Of a stretch of 64,000 nt of DNA, positions 22,083 through 32,620 are shown one piece after another (the first letter of the stretch is position 1; each line of letters begins with the position of its first letter). A program made the translations under genes and the position numbers. Origin of the DNA: Symsagittifera roscoffensis (lineage: Eukaryota; Xenacoelomorpha; Acoela; Convolutidae); NCBI RefSeq assembly GCF_963678635.1, contig NC_087070.1, forward strand, positions 9,458,539-9,522,538. Direction: 5' to 3'. Below the pieces are notes generated by a model, which worked only from the letters and a program-made list of their open reading frames with translations, made no database searches and had not been told where the DNA came from.

Positions 22083-22764
22083 CTTGTAAAAATTAACTTC
22101 GCTCCTCTTGTTTTAAAGCTTTCGACTCTTTTCGGCGGCTTTTTTCCAGCCCCCTTAATTTTTTCTGAAATTCAATTGTTGAAAATCATTTCAAACTTAC
22201 TTTTCATGTTATAAACTGCATCAAAATGTGTCAGCGTTAACAGGTGGATAAATTTTACAACATTGCTCACATGCAACATGCCGTGATAATAATTATAGAG
22301 CAGCTTTATTTTGTAATTTTATGAGGGGATCAAAAACTGGAAAAGAGTGGCGTAAACTATCATTTTACGGTGTTACCAGGGGTTTTAGAAGATCAAGTAT
22401 AAAATCCACATGTTTATCATAGCGTAAATTTTCGCATTTCAGTTCTTATTACAATTAGTAAAGCGGGATCTATTTAACAATCTCTCCCCCCTTTCGAGAT
22501 TTTCTCCCCCCCCCCCTGAAATTTGACACGGTGAACAAACCGAGACTCGCCCCCACCTGAGTAATTTTTCTGTTCATATTGTCGGATTGTTACAAAATTT
22601 GGCATACCGACTGATTACGCCATACCTGCACTGAAGTTTCATGGATAATAATCGATTTCATTGGATTTTCATTGTCAGTCTCTATAAAATAACAAAAATA
22701 ATCGATTATATCGATTGAAAATGGATTATAATGACAGTAATTTTTTAAGCGAAAAAATCCCAAT

Positions 22765-22786
22765 ATAATCGATTATAATCGATTAT
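22765..22786. repeat. perfect 22-bp ATCGAT palindrome, copy 2
   Basis: Identical palindrome in the second block copy. Confidence 0.8.
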
Positions 22787-23166
22787 TTTTAAAAAAAGTT
22801 TATCAAAAGAAAAATAATCCATTTTAATCGATTGTAATGGATTATAACATATTATTACGTAAAGCGGGATCTATTTAACAATCTCTCCCCCCTTTCGAGA
22901 TTTTCTACCCCCCCCCCCTGAAATTTGACACGGTGAACAAACCGAGACTCGCCCCCACCTGAGTAATTTATCTGTTCATATTGTCGGATTGTTACAAAAT
23001 TTGGCATACCGACTGATTACGCCATACCTGCACTGAAGTTTCATGGATAATAATCGATTTCATTGGATTTTCATTGTCAGTCTCTATAAAATAACAAAAA
23101 TAATCGATTATATCGATTGAAAATGGATTATAATGACAGTAATTTTTTAAGCGAAAAAATCCCAAT

Positions 23167-23188
23167 ATAATCGATTATAATCGATTAT
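23167..23188. repeat. perfect 22-bp ATCGAT palindrome, copy 3
   Basis: Identical palindrome in the third, partial block copy. Confidence 0.8.
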
Positions 23189-23673
23189 TTTTCAAAAACT
23201 TTATCAAAAGAAAAATAATCCATTTTAATCGATTGTAATGGATTATAACATATTTATTCAAGTCTTGGCTCTTTCCCAGTTCCCCCATTTCAAAATACCG
23301 AGTTTTATGTTTGTTTTACTTGTTATTACGGCTAAATGCGTGATGTTACGCTGTAAAATATGAAGAAAAAATCTGTTCACAGTTGTCGATTTGTTCACCT
23401 CGCCAAATTTCATTGCTTTATGAAAACGTTAAATAAGCTTTTCAAATTTGAATTTGAAGGGGGGGAACTGGAAAAGAGCCAAATCTTTTTGTGTGTTGTT
23501 TTCATTTTTTCATAATTTTGTTAAACTTAGGTTTGTTATAATCAATTAGGTGGTCTAAATTTGGCATGATAATCGAGTATATAGACGACATTTTAGTCAA
23601 CAAAAATAAATTATAATCGATTATTACCCATGAAACTTCGGTGCGGGTAACAAACAAATTTGGTCTTCATCAC

Positions 23674-24059
23674 CAGCGGATTTAGGGGAGGGGGAGGCGA
23701 TGTGGGAAGACGCCTTCCCCCATTCAGGAACTCGATCCCATGGCGACCCAAAGGTCCCGCTTTGTAAGATTTTGAGATTTCCATTTTTGGCTGACTGACC
23801 TTAAAATTTTTTTTAGCGCCAATAATTACTTATTTTGAGGGGGGAGCTCGCGCCAAAAAACGCGATTTTTTGGTCAACATTTTCCAAAAAATGTCTGAAA
23901 CGCCTTTTATGGCCTGTTTTTTCAAAATGAGGTCTTTGTACTGATTTAATAAAGCTCAAAAAATTTATTTAGTCTACCTTAAAAAAAGATCGACAAAATT
24001 TTTGAAAATTTTTGAAAATCCACTCCCCGTTCCTCGAGAAATTCCTAGATCCGCCCCTG
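23674..24059. mobile_element. hAT-type MITE
   Basis: The left end CAGCGGATTTAGGGG and right end CTAGATCCGCCCCTG are imperfect inverted repeats of the CAGGGGCGGATCTAG type common among non-autonomous hAT elements. It is about 386 bp, with no coding capacity, and is inserted inside a dyad-repeat copy (flanks 'aaatttggtcttcat' and 'ataacacatgaaacaaac' match that family). An 8-bp target duplication is expected for hAT but is not clear. The interior is shared with 1265-1560 and 12985-13290. Confidence 0.6.
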
Positions 24060-26289
24060 ATAACACATGAAACAAACACGAAAATTGATATTTATAAATT
24101 TTTAAAGGATGGGAAAATGGAAAAAAGCCCAAATTATGAACTCAGATTGCAGGAGTTTTGCAAGATTTGTAGACTCTTTCACCGTTCCCTTCAATTTCAA
24201 ATTTTGGCTCTTTTCCACTTTTCCCCCGCATTTCGTTCTTACTTTTGAAAACTTAGTTTTACATTGTCATAATTTAATGAATTTTTACATTGTGAACAAA
24301 CTAGCTATCGTGAACACATTCATTCTTCATACCATTCTTCATAACATTACGCTTTCAGCTATAATAACACGTGGAACGATTGAAAAAATGGAAATTTTGA
24401 AACTTGGGGGGAGCCAATTTTTTTTTAAGTTGTCTTACACGTTATTATTGGCTGAAGCATGATTTTACGATGTAAAGTATGAAAAACAAATGTGCCCACA
24501 ATAATTAGGTTATTCACTATGCAAAAATAAATTATATTACGACAACATAAAACTGAAATTCTATTTTGTGGAGAGGAGCGGAAAAACAAGCCAATTTGCT
24601 TGCCTTTGCAAGAAAAAAGCAAGACTTTGCAATCTACGACTATATTATTTATCTCAAAAACATTTGCTGTTTTTATTAATTTCTTTGTCTTTTGTAGTTC
24701 CTGCTGCCACTGGCAGTTACTTATCAAAATCTCACAGCAGAGCTGGCTGAGTATGGTTTTTTGGTTTTCGCCCGAAAAAACACAAATGCAAGAAAGTGAT
24801 TGTAAATTCTGATCCATCGGATATGGCACAATAGTTTTTTATATTTATCAGCAAATTATTGCAAAAATTGGTCAAACTCGAATAAAAGAATATAGCACCG
24901 TGATCAAATTCCAAACAATATTTCATGGCTGTTTTTTCATCAACCAGAAAATATCTAAAACGAATATGGATTTCGACACAACGTGAGAAAACTCTCCGAA
25001 AAGTCCAAAAGTTGTGAAATAAAGGCTCTCTTATATTTCTAACTTTTCCTTATATGTGCTCGCATTAAGAACATCTTCGACCCCAAAGGGCGCTCTAGGG
25101 TTGCTTCTCCGGTTTTACTCGTTATAGTTGCGAGGCGCGCTAAATCGACTTTGCCATACTTTAACTATTTCAGTCGAGCGAGAAAAAAATGTCTCCTAGG
25201 GTTTCACTAGTCGACTATTCAGCCGTTTTAATCGGATTCGAGATGAAAGGTCATTTTGTCAGCCTCGGTTGACCAAAAATGTTGATCATAACACTTTCGT
25301 CTTTTCATGAAATTCAATTTTTTCACGAAATTCCATTATTACAAAAAAAACTGCATGAAAGGTCTATGATTAGTGACTTTTCATATATGGAAACTGTATG
25401 ACTAGCATTTTTCCATAAAACAAAAGCATTGATTTTTTACAAGTTATTTTCCCAAAACTTCTAGGATATGTTCCTGAGCGAAAACCAGGGAAAAAAACCT
25501 TGGATACTCAAGAGTAGAAATTTGATTGTCTCGCATTCAAAATGCATCGGAAACGGCCTCAAACATTTTTAATTTGTCTTACACAATTAATATGACGAAA
25601 GTATCAAACTTTTAAATTTTGGCAAAACTTTCAACGATGATTAATTTCAAAATTTGATTTTATTTAAATTATCAGACATTGATCATAGCATACATAAGCA
25701 TGCCATTCAAAAGAAATAGAAGTTTTAGCGTTTTTGAAAGAAACTATTAAACGAAAAGGAAAAAATCCAAAATTAATGTATCCAGGATTACGTTATGCGC
25801 ACACAAAAGTAAATTTTACATGCAAAAAAATTCTTTCTGTGAAAGATGTTCAAATTCGTTTTGCTGTTTAAAAAATTGAGGAAAAAAATTTTGGGGCAAT
25901 TTTAAACCCATTTGGAAAAATTTTTGATGCCGCTATCAAAAAAGGATTGTCATGCACTTTCCATACATGGAAATTGTATGATTGGCGTTTTTTGCGACAA
26001 AAATGTTCGTTTTTATTTAGTACGATACACTGACTTTTATGTCAAAACAAGAAAAAAAGTTATTTAAAAGTTCTTTAAAAGTTCATTAATTGAAATGCAT
26101 GACAAGCATTTTTGGTCTATGGAGGTCAACCCGGGATTTTGTTTCAGAAGTGCGCAAAGCAATGTTTCCAAATTTTTTTCCAAAGACAGCGGAAGGAAGC
26201 TTAGTGTAATGCTGTCTGTCCCATAAAAAAATATTTAGGTCAGGCTTGATCATCAAGCGGATTGACACAGACTAGCATTAGAGGTCATG
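24060..26289. other. AT-rich, no gene; diverged dyad repeats at left
   Basis: 24240-24380 (forward) and 24425-24560 (reverse) are diverged copies of the dyad repeat family, facing each other. From 24560 to 26289 I see only AT-rich sequence with short unconserved frames. The right end is the original insertion site of the BEL/Pao element. Confidence 0.45.
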
Positions 26290-26294
26290 CCGGT
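26290..26294. repeat. 5-bp target site duplication CCGGT (left)
   Basis: CCGGT lies immediately before the 5' LTR and again immediately after the 3' LTR (35858-35862). Five bases fits BEL/Pao integrases. Confidence 0.85.
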
Positions 26295-26751
26295 TGTTGC
26301 AATGCAAATGTAGAATAAAACAAGAGTATAGATGCATATAAAATAAGCACAGTTGGCCAAGCGGACTAAGACAAAGTAAGCTAACGCCGATTATATGTGT
26401 GAAATAACAGTTGACGTAGGTTCGAGTCCCCCACCTGCCCATGTATTAATATACTAAAAACGGGGGTTACTTCCTATTTTAACTGTTTTTTGGTTCTAAT
26501 TCGGTTCAGCCTTGATTAAGGTTGACCGCCAAAAAGAGCAATTTGTCTCAAGGACATTACCGACCGGTTCTTGTGGCTAGCTTGCGCCGAGTTGTACCAA
26601 AAACGGACAGATGCTAAAAATGTTGTATGATGTCCTGATCAATAGAAAAATACCGAAATTTATCTATTGCTTGAGTTATTTACCGATAAATATCTCTTAT
26701 TAATTTACGAATTTGGATTCAATTATTTTCGTTTGGAGATTAGCGAGCATA
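26295..26751 (+). repeat. 5' LTR
   Basis: Begins TGTTGCAATG and ends GAGCATA, with the boundary fixed by comparison with 35401-35857 and the CCGGT duplications. A TATA-like TATAAAATA is at 26337-26345 and the tRNA-like segment directly follows. The LTR end is TA rather than the usual CA. Confidence 0.95.
26347..26440 (+). promoter_or_regulatory. tRNA-like split Pol III promoter inside the LTR
   Basis: TGGCCAAGCGG (26354-26364) matches a tRNA A box (TGGCnnAGTnGG) and GGTTCGAGTCC (26419-26429) is a perfect B box. The whole segment is about 94 nt, the size of a class II (Leu/Ser-type) tRNA. The acceptor and anticodon arms do not pair convincingly, so it is not a working tRNA. It is repeated in the 3' LTR (35460-35535). 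Whether Pol III uses it is an inference. Confidence 0.6.
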
Positions 26752-26754
26752 TTT

Positions 26755-26772
26755 TGGCACCCCACAAGGGAC
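26755..26772 (+). other. primer-binding site
   Basis: TGGCACCCCACAAGGGAC begins 4 bases after the LTR. It starts with TGG, complementary to the CCA end of a tRNA. The complement continues into a T-loop-like CTCGAGT, suggesting pairing beyond 18 nt. I do not assign the tRNA species. Confidence 0.75.
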
Positions 26773-26929
26773 TCGAGTATTCCTTCAGGCCAATCGAGCA
26801 GGGGTTGCCCTGCAATCGAGTATTCCAGCAAACCTTCAAGTCTATTATCCCAGCCTCCCCCCTGTGGCGCCCCACCGCCTCACCCGTTTACCACCGAATA
26901 CCGCCTCATCCGTTTGGCCGAAAGTACCT

Positions 26930-27030
26930 AGCGTACCCAGTTGGCCGAGGGTCCATTTGGTCGAGTAGCCAGCCGAATTGACCGAAAGTGGGCGTTTGGC
27001 CGAAAGTGGACGTTTAGTCGAAAACACGAA
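26930..27030 (+). repeat. GGCCGAAAGT-type short repeats in the leader
   Basis: Variants of 'ttggccgaaagt' and 'cgtttagtcgaaa' recur about every 20-25 bases. Part of the untranslated leader; function unknown. Confidence 0.55.
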
Positions 27031-27170
27031 AACATCAGCGACAAGTTGGCCAAGTTCAAAAGTCGTCGGCATATTCTCTTTGGCCAGACATCAGTGTGTT
27101 TACCAGTTGGCCAAAATTGTGTGTTGACCAAAATCAGTGTATTGGCCAAATTGGAAAAGTGCAGTCGGAT

Positions 27171-27270
27171 TGTAAGCCGACAGACGACAGACAAGGACCT
27201 GTAAGCCGACAGACGAGGAGCCTGTAAGCAGACAGACGAGGAGCCTGTAAGCCGACACACGACAGGGCAG
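27171..27270 (+). repeat. tandem CCTGTAAGCCGACAGACGAGGAG repeats
   Basis: About four imperfect copies of a unit of 22-27 bases, with changes such as gcagacag and gccgacac. Located in the BEL/Pao leader, between the primer-binding site and the first ORF. Confidence 0.75.
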
Positions 27271-27844
27271 ACAGGCGAAAGAGCAGAGTGGTGGAAGAGA
27301 GGCCTGTTCAGGTGCCCTGATTGTTGACTTTTGGATTTTTGAGCTGTGTTTTCTCGACACCTGAAGTTTTGGATTTTTTCCCGGTGTCGCCAATCTCCAA
27401 TTAAAAACTGTAAGACGTTTCCAAAACTTTTAAAACTCTCCATTCGTGCTTTAAATTTTATACGATGTCATATATGTTCAAAATTTTTCCGCAAGCTAGC
27501 CCCCGGTAATTTTTCTCAATACCCAAAATTTTTGGACAGTTCCGTTGAACTGAAATATCTTACAGTCGGTACATAGACAAACTGACTTGACATTTTTTCT
27601 CGATACCAAAAATTTTTGGATATATGTGAACGGAATATTAATCAGTGAAATCGAAACATAGACAAGAGGTACTGGACTAGTTTTTTGGATTGGTTTATGA
27701 CTCGAACCTGCTGACCAAAATTTTCTGAAAAATTTTGTATAAAAACTAAAAAAATTGCCAAAAAATCCTCAAAACGTCTCCAGAATTCTGCGAAACTGTG
27801 CTGTAAGATGACACCAACCTTATGTTAAGTGGTCTGGTAGCGAA

Positions 27845-28135
27845 ATATCAGGCAAATTAAGTTGAGTTTTTTCATCCTCAGGTTTCTTCCGCGTGTGTTG
27901 TTGGAACTTAACCAATTTGCCTGATCCCCCACCCACCATTGGTGAAACTGAAAGCCAGTTCGCTTCGAGTAAAACAAAGCCGTTTCAGCCCGTCAGATTA
28001 TTGACTTCGTTGCGTGACAGTAAAGTTAAAAGGTCAGGTACGGTGATATTAAGTGAGTTAAGTTGAATTCTTTCATCCTCAGGTTTACTCCGTGTGTGTT
28101 GTTGGAGTTCAACCGACCTACTTAATTTTCCAACC
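27845..28135 (+). repeat. diverged direct repeat in the leader
   Basis: Two related blocks (about 27850-27930 and 28040-28130) share 'aagttgagtttttcatcctc' then 'aggttt', 'cgtgtgttgttgga' and 'accaattt/acctactta'. Both have the form of a hairpin ending in TCCTCAG/GT, which also resembles a splice acceptor. Possibly packaging, dimerisation or splicing signals. Confidence 0.5.
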
Positions 28136-28184
28136 CCATTGGTACTTAAGCGTAACGAAGCCGTCGCATAGGTCCCCTAAGTGT

Positions 28185-28821
28185 ATGGTATTCATTCTAG
28201 GAGCTAGTTCTTTGGATCACGCGCTCCGAAAACGTCCCGCTCCGTCCCAGAAGCGCGTCAAAGATACTTGCTTTACGAAGCCAGGTTTAAGTTTGAACTT
28301 TAACGCTAGGGACTCTCAGAAAACGATACAGTACTACCTTCATCACTACTTGTCGCACCGTAACGACCTTGTAATTTGGCACGACGCCATTAATAACTCG
28401 ATAAGTAGGCAACAATAACCGCAAGCTGAGTAGTGAGCAACTTGTCAATTTGTTATTAAGGTATAGGACAAACATTTGTGCGATCGTATACTGTAGACGG
28501 AACGGAACCGAGGATATAGAGGAAAGTTTAGGTTCAACAGGTATTCTCGTTCTCAACGTCGTTAAAGACTTTATCTCTAAGCGTAAGGCTAAGGACCAGG
28601 TACTAATTGAGAAGTACAAAGAGCTTCACCAGCCTCCTTCCCTTGAGTTAAATACTCTCCTCCTTCTAAGGCGTTATAGCGCTAATCTTAACATCCTTAA
28701 GACACGTAAGAAGCGAAACCGCTTACCCCTCAAAGCTCGGAAAGCTATAAGAAATAGGCTTCAGGTAAAAGCTTTGAGACGTCAAGTTCCCCCGTCTTGT
28801 AAGCTAATGTTGATTTACTAA
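28185..28821 (+). pseudogene. extra BEL/Pao leader ORF, SGNH-like, frameshifted
   Basis: Starting at ATG 28185 (MVFILGASSLDHALRK), the frame runs to IVWHDAINNSIS-like residues (LVIWHDAINNSIS) and stops at 28418. A one-base shift near 28403 opens a second frame (LSSEQLVNLLLRY, NICAIVYCRRNG, TGILVLNVVKDFIS, a Lys/Arg-rich tail) ending at 28821. Together about 210 codons, ahead of gag and in a separate frame. GASSL resembles a GDSL-type block I, and WHDAINN resembles block III of SGNH hydrolases, but no C-terminal D-x-x-H is evident, so enzymatic activity is doubtful. BEL/Pao elements normally have a single gag-pol ORF, so this is an accessory ORF. Basic C-terminus could bind nucleic acid. Confidence 0.55.
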
Positions 28822-28914
28822 TGCAAATTTGATTACGTACCAAAACAGTATCTCATTTTTTTGATTGTTTTCTATAAGTGAGCATCCGTAGAATATTGTC
28901 AATTTGTGAAAAAC

Positions 28915-31620
28915 ATGGACGAAAAATTCCAAAGTAAGATACGCAAGTTATTCGAAACCCGTCTAAATCTAGAAAATGAGCTGCTTAAAGGTCACTCATT
29001 ATTACTTGAGTACATTGAGAATAATAGTCGCACTACAAAAATTGATAATGCTGTTTACAAATGTAAAATTGCGTTGGAAAAAGCTGTCGACGTCAATGAG
29101 CAATTAATTAGGTTAGCGGGAAAAACGGAAAATCCTGAAAAAATTATTGCTCAGCAAGACCTTTGGCTTAAGAAAGTAACCGAAATGAACGATAAAGTAA
29201 TGCACGAAGCTCAGAGTTACAAGATGAGCCTTGAACCTTCGGCATTTCCAGCAGCCGGCATTACAGGGAGCAAGGGATCTTTACAACAAACTAGGTCTGA
29301 GACATCCTCACACTCGCACAAAACAAGTGATTCAGCAGCACGAGTATCTGAAAACAGGTCTAAGGTCTCTAATAAGTCTAAGGATAGTAGAAAGCTTGAC
29401 TCACATAAGTCTGATAAATCTGCTGCCACTCGTCATACGTCGACTGTTCGCACTATGTCATCAAGTGAGAAACGGCATGAGTTAGCTTTAGTAAAACGAC
29501 GCCATGAGGAGCTGGAAAGGCAGTATCAAGTATCTTTAAAACTTAAAGAGCAAGAGAACCGTCTTAAGTTCGAACAAAGTCAGCTGGAACTAGAGCAATT
29601 GGCTAAAAATCATAAAAAGCAACTAATTGAAATGGAATTGAAAGCGTTTGAACTTGTGGACAGTTCATCTGAGGTTAGCGAGAAGGTAGCGGAAAGTAAC
29701 TTAACAGGAGTAAGTCAACCTATTTCAAAGGTAGCAACCGATCGAACTAATGATTGGGTAGACTCTGTTAGTTCACAAGATTCTCCCGACATTGCTAGTG
29801 CGCCAGGTTTGCAGGCCTTCACTCATGTACCCATTTCGTCAGGACCGACGACTTCCGCCCTCCTTGCTAATGCAATTCACACCAGTAATAGTCATAACCA
29901 TGAGCACACAGCATTTAGTGACCCTGGAATCCATAGTTATGGACATCGGGCTATGCCTCAATTTGGCAGTGCAAGCCGTTTGCCATTGCAAGCTTCTGTT
30001 TCATTCCCAGCCTCTGTTCCATTCCCAGTTAACAATATGCATTCTAGTGCACACGTGTCACCACCGTCTGCTGTTCCTTTACAGACCATGAGTTCAATCA
30101 TAACTAATGGTAGTTTTGCCATCGCGCAACCGGAGTCATTATCTGTCCCAATGTTACCGGCCCAACCAGGTTCTGGTTTTGTTTCTTTGTCGCCTGCATT
30201 TGCTGGTGGTGGCTTCTCATCTTCTGGAGTAAACCCAACGCCGGTTTTCTTTTCGGCACCTAATTGCCATGCAGCGCCAGTCCAGACGCAACATAATCTT
30301 CCCTTTGTTCCGCATACTGTGTCACCTAGTATCAACGATTACTACACAAGTGATGCAAACTTATGGCGATTGGCTGCTACAACTCCAATCGTCACGCCTG
30401 CTCAGTGTTGTAATGCTGGAAACGTTTTTTCTAATGTGACAACTGTTGTCCCATCGTGTAACACCGCCGCTCCGTATACTAGTGGTGGGACTGTGTATTT
30501 TAATACTCCCCCAGTTCATCCACAACATGTTCCGCATTTTGTCAATCAAACTAATACTGGTTATCAGCCAGTCAACGAAGACTACGCACCGTCTCCCGCT
30601 TATCCGAACCAAGGTTGTTCATCGGATCGACCTCTCTCCGCTCGTGAATTGGCGGAATTATTGATGCATAGCCGCAAAGATCATCTTCCTGAATGGAAGT
30701 TAGCCCAGTTTGACGGCAACCCGTTAAACTGGCACGAATGGTTTGGTCAGTTTAAGTCCACCGTTGATTCCGCTGTTCTCACCGATGATACGAAATTGAC
30801 ATACTTAAAAACGCACAGGCAAAGCAAAAACCGCAATTGCGGAGTTTAGTTATAGTGGCGTTATGTACAAGGATGCACTGGCCACCTTGCAACGGAAGTT
30901 TGGGCAACCACATGCCATTGTTGGTGCGCATCTTGATAAGCTGAATACTTTTCCTCCACTTAAGATGCACAATTCGGAAAATATCATTAGTTTCTCCTCT
31001 GCAATATCTGGCCTCGTAGCAGTTTTCAAATCATTGTCTTTCAACGATGATCTAAAGAGTGTTAACCTGTTAAACCAAGCTGTTAGTAAACTTCCGCCTA
31101 ACCTCAAGGAGGCTTGGTCAATGCATACTGTTAGACATAATTGGCAGCGACCAACACTCTTAGACTTTAACAACTGGTTGAAAAAAAAAGGCCGAGGGGC
31201 GTGAAAGATTACGTTTACTCAACTCTAAGGCAAAAAACGAGGAACCAGTTAAACCAAAAACAACCAAAGTTTTTGCAGCCAATAGCCAGGTAAGTAGTAA
31301 GGCTCAGGATAAGTCTAAGTTTCCGCCGTGTGTTTTGTGTAAGGGTAGTCATGCATTGTGGAATTGTGCTGTTTTTAAGGAAAAGAATGCTACTCAGCGA
31401 GCAAAATACGTAGCTGAACAGAAAATTTGCTTCGCTTGTCTCAATGGCAATCATAGTTTCCGGCAATGTTCTAGAGCAAAAAAGTGCCCAAAGCCAGAGT
31501 GTGATAGCACACATAATGTCTTGCTCCATGGAGCCGAAAGAATATTTCCTCGGAAGGAAAATTCAAATGTCTCGAATAAGGCTGGAACAAACAAATCCAA
31601 ACACTTCCACCCATGCCGCT
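28915..31620 (+). pseudogene. BEL/Pao gag with zinc knuckles, frameshifted
   Basis: ATG at 28915 opens MDEKFQSKIRKLF, a helical N-terminus, a Ser-rich linker and a strongly charged coiled-coil segment (about residues 185-245, ELERQYQVSLKLKEQENRLK). A long Ser/Pro/Thr/Val-rich region follows, then the conserved capsid-like block LAQFDGNPLNWHEWFGQFKS. The frame breaks near 30805 and resumes with YKDALATLQRKFGQPH. It breaks again in an A9 run near 31185-31193, then continues through two Cys/His knuckles (CVLCKGSHALWNC and CFACLNGNHSFRQC). A third break near 31600 leads into the protease. Gag would form the particle and bind RNA. Capsid-linked FGQPH and the W-rich block are hallmark BEL/Pao gag motifs. 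Confidence 0.9.
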
Positions 31621-32620
31621 GTTAGTGATGTACATGACATTGAATCTTCTAAAGGGTTGTTGCCAATTGCAACACTTGGTGTATCCTCGGATGTAACCAG
31701 TCTCCTGACGTTGGTTCTTTGTGATAGTGCATCGACTCACTCCTGGGTGTCTTCGTCACTCGTAAACCGTCTCGGCTTAGTAGGGGAGCCCGTTAACTTG
31801 TCAATTAGTGGTTTCAATTCGACCACCGTTGTTGAGACTCAGAGGGTCAAGTTTACAGTTTCCTCCGAGCCGAATAATAGTGATTTCGTATTTTCTCTCT
31901 GTGCATATGTTAAAGACAGTATTCGGATTGGTTCCGAATTAATCAATATTGCTGATTTGCAGAATAAATATCCACAATTAGCACCTATTAAGCCCATTCA
32001 ATATACTTATGAGGACGTTGAAGTTATTATCGGACAAGACTACTACCACGCCGTTAGACCCATTGAATTCATCTTGGGAGATGATAAAAACTCACCGTGT
32101 TCCGTTCGCCTACCGATAGGTTGGGTCTTAAGTGGTCCGTTGCCGCCGTCCGGTAATTCTACTTCTTCGTGTTTCAAGTGTGTTGTTGAAGATTCTTCTC
32201 TGACCGACCAGATAAAATCCTGGTACGAGTTGGAATCGTATGGTGCTTTCAAACAAGTCAATGCCCGTTCCGCCGCGGATAAACATGCTTTATCCATCCT
32301 CAATTCTGAAACCGTTCACAATGGCGAAAGATACATTGTGCCTATGCTTTGGATTGATAGTAATGTCAGTCTACCAAACAATTATTACTCGTCACTCGCC
32401 CAATTTAAATCATTGGAGAGAAGGTTAAGTAAAGACCCTGAGCTGCGCGAAAGATACGCAGAAACAATTAGAGAGGACATTAGGAAAGGCTATGTCGTTA
32501 CCGTCGAACCGCATGATCCACGTAAGCGTTCCGATCGCGAGTGGTATCTTCCGCACCAGCCCGTCGTAAATCCGAATAAGCCGGGTAAGGTGCGCCGAGT
32601 CCTTAATGGGGCTTCTAATT
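31600..32620 (+). pseudogene. BEL/Pao protease and N-terminal reverse transcriptase
   Basis: The aspartic protease region has LLPIATLGV then LCDSASTHSWVSSSLVNRLG, where Asp-Ser-Ala stands at the catalytic D-(S/T)-(G/A) motif, and later VEVIIGQDYYHAV. A connector with LPIGWVLSGPLP is typical of BEL/Pao. The reverse-transcriptase fingers begin at RREWYLPHQPVVN-like sequence (SDREWYLPHQPVVNPNKPGK) and RRVLNGASNF. At about 32619 the sequence jumps and changes frame to LRFLWRED, losing roughly 60-70 residues that include motif A with its catalytic Asp. Without that residue the polymerase is inactive. Confidence 0.9.

Larger units (their letters stand above)
20245..23580 (+). repeat. tandem triplicated block (copies at 20245, 21801, 22855)
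   Basis: 20245-21600 is repeated from 21801 to about 22854 (offset 1556). A partial third copy, equivalent to 22458 onward, starts at about 22855 and continues to about 23580. Each full copy carries a protease-like exon candidate (minus), a poly-C stretch followed by 'gaaatttgacacggtgaaca', the ATCGAT palindrome cluster and a reverse dyad-repeat copy. Copies are nearly identical, so the duplication is recent or reflects assembly of collapsed repeats. Confidence 0.85.

Noticed and set aside
24425-24829. 134-codon minus-strand frame
   Set aside because: Overlaps a diverged dyad-repeat copy and shows no domain.
26347-26440. Functional tRNA gene in the LTR
   Set aside because: Only the A and B boxes fit; acceptor, anticodon and T stems do not pair well.
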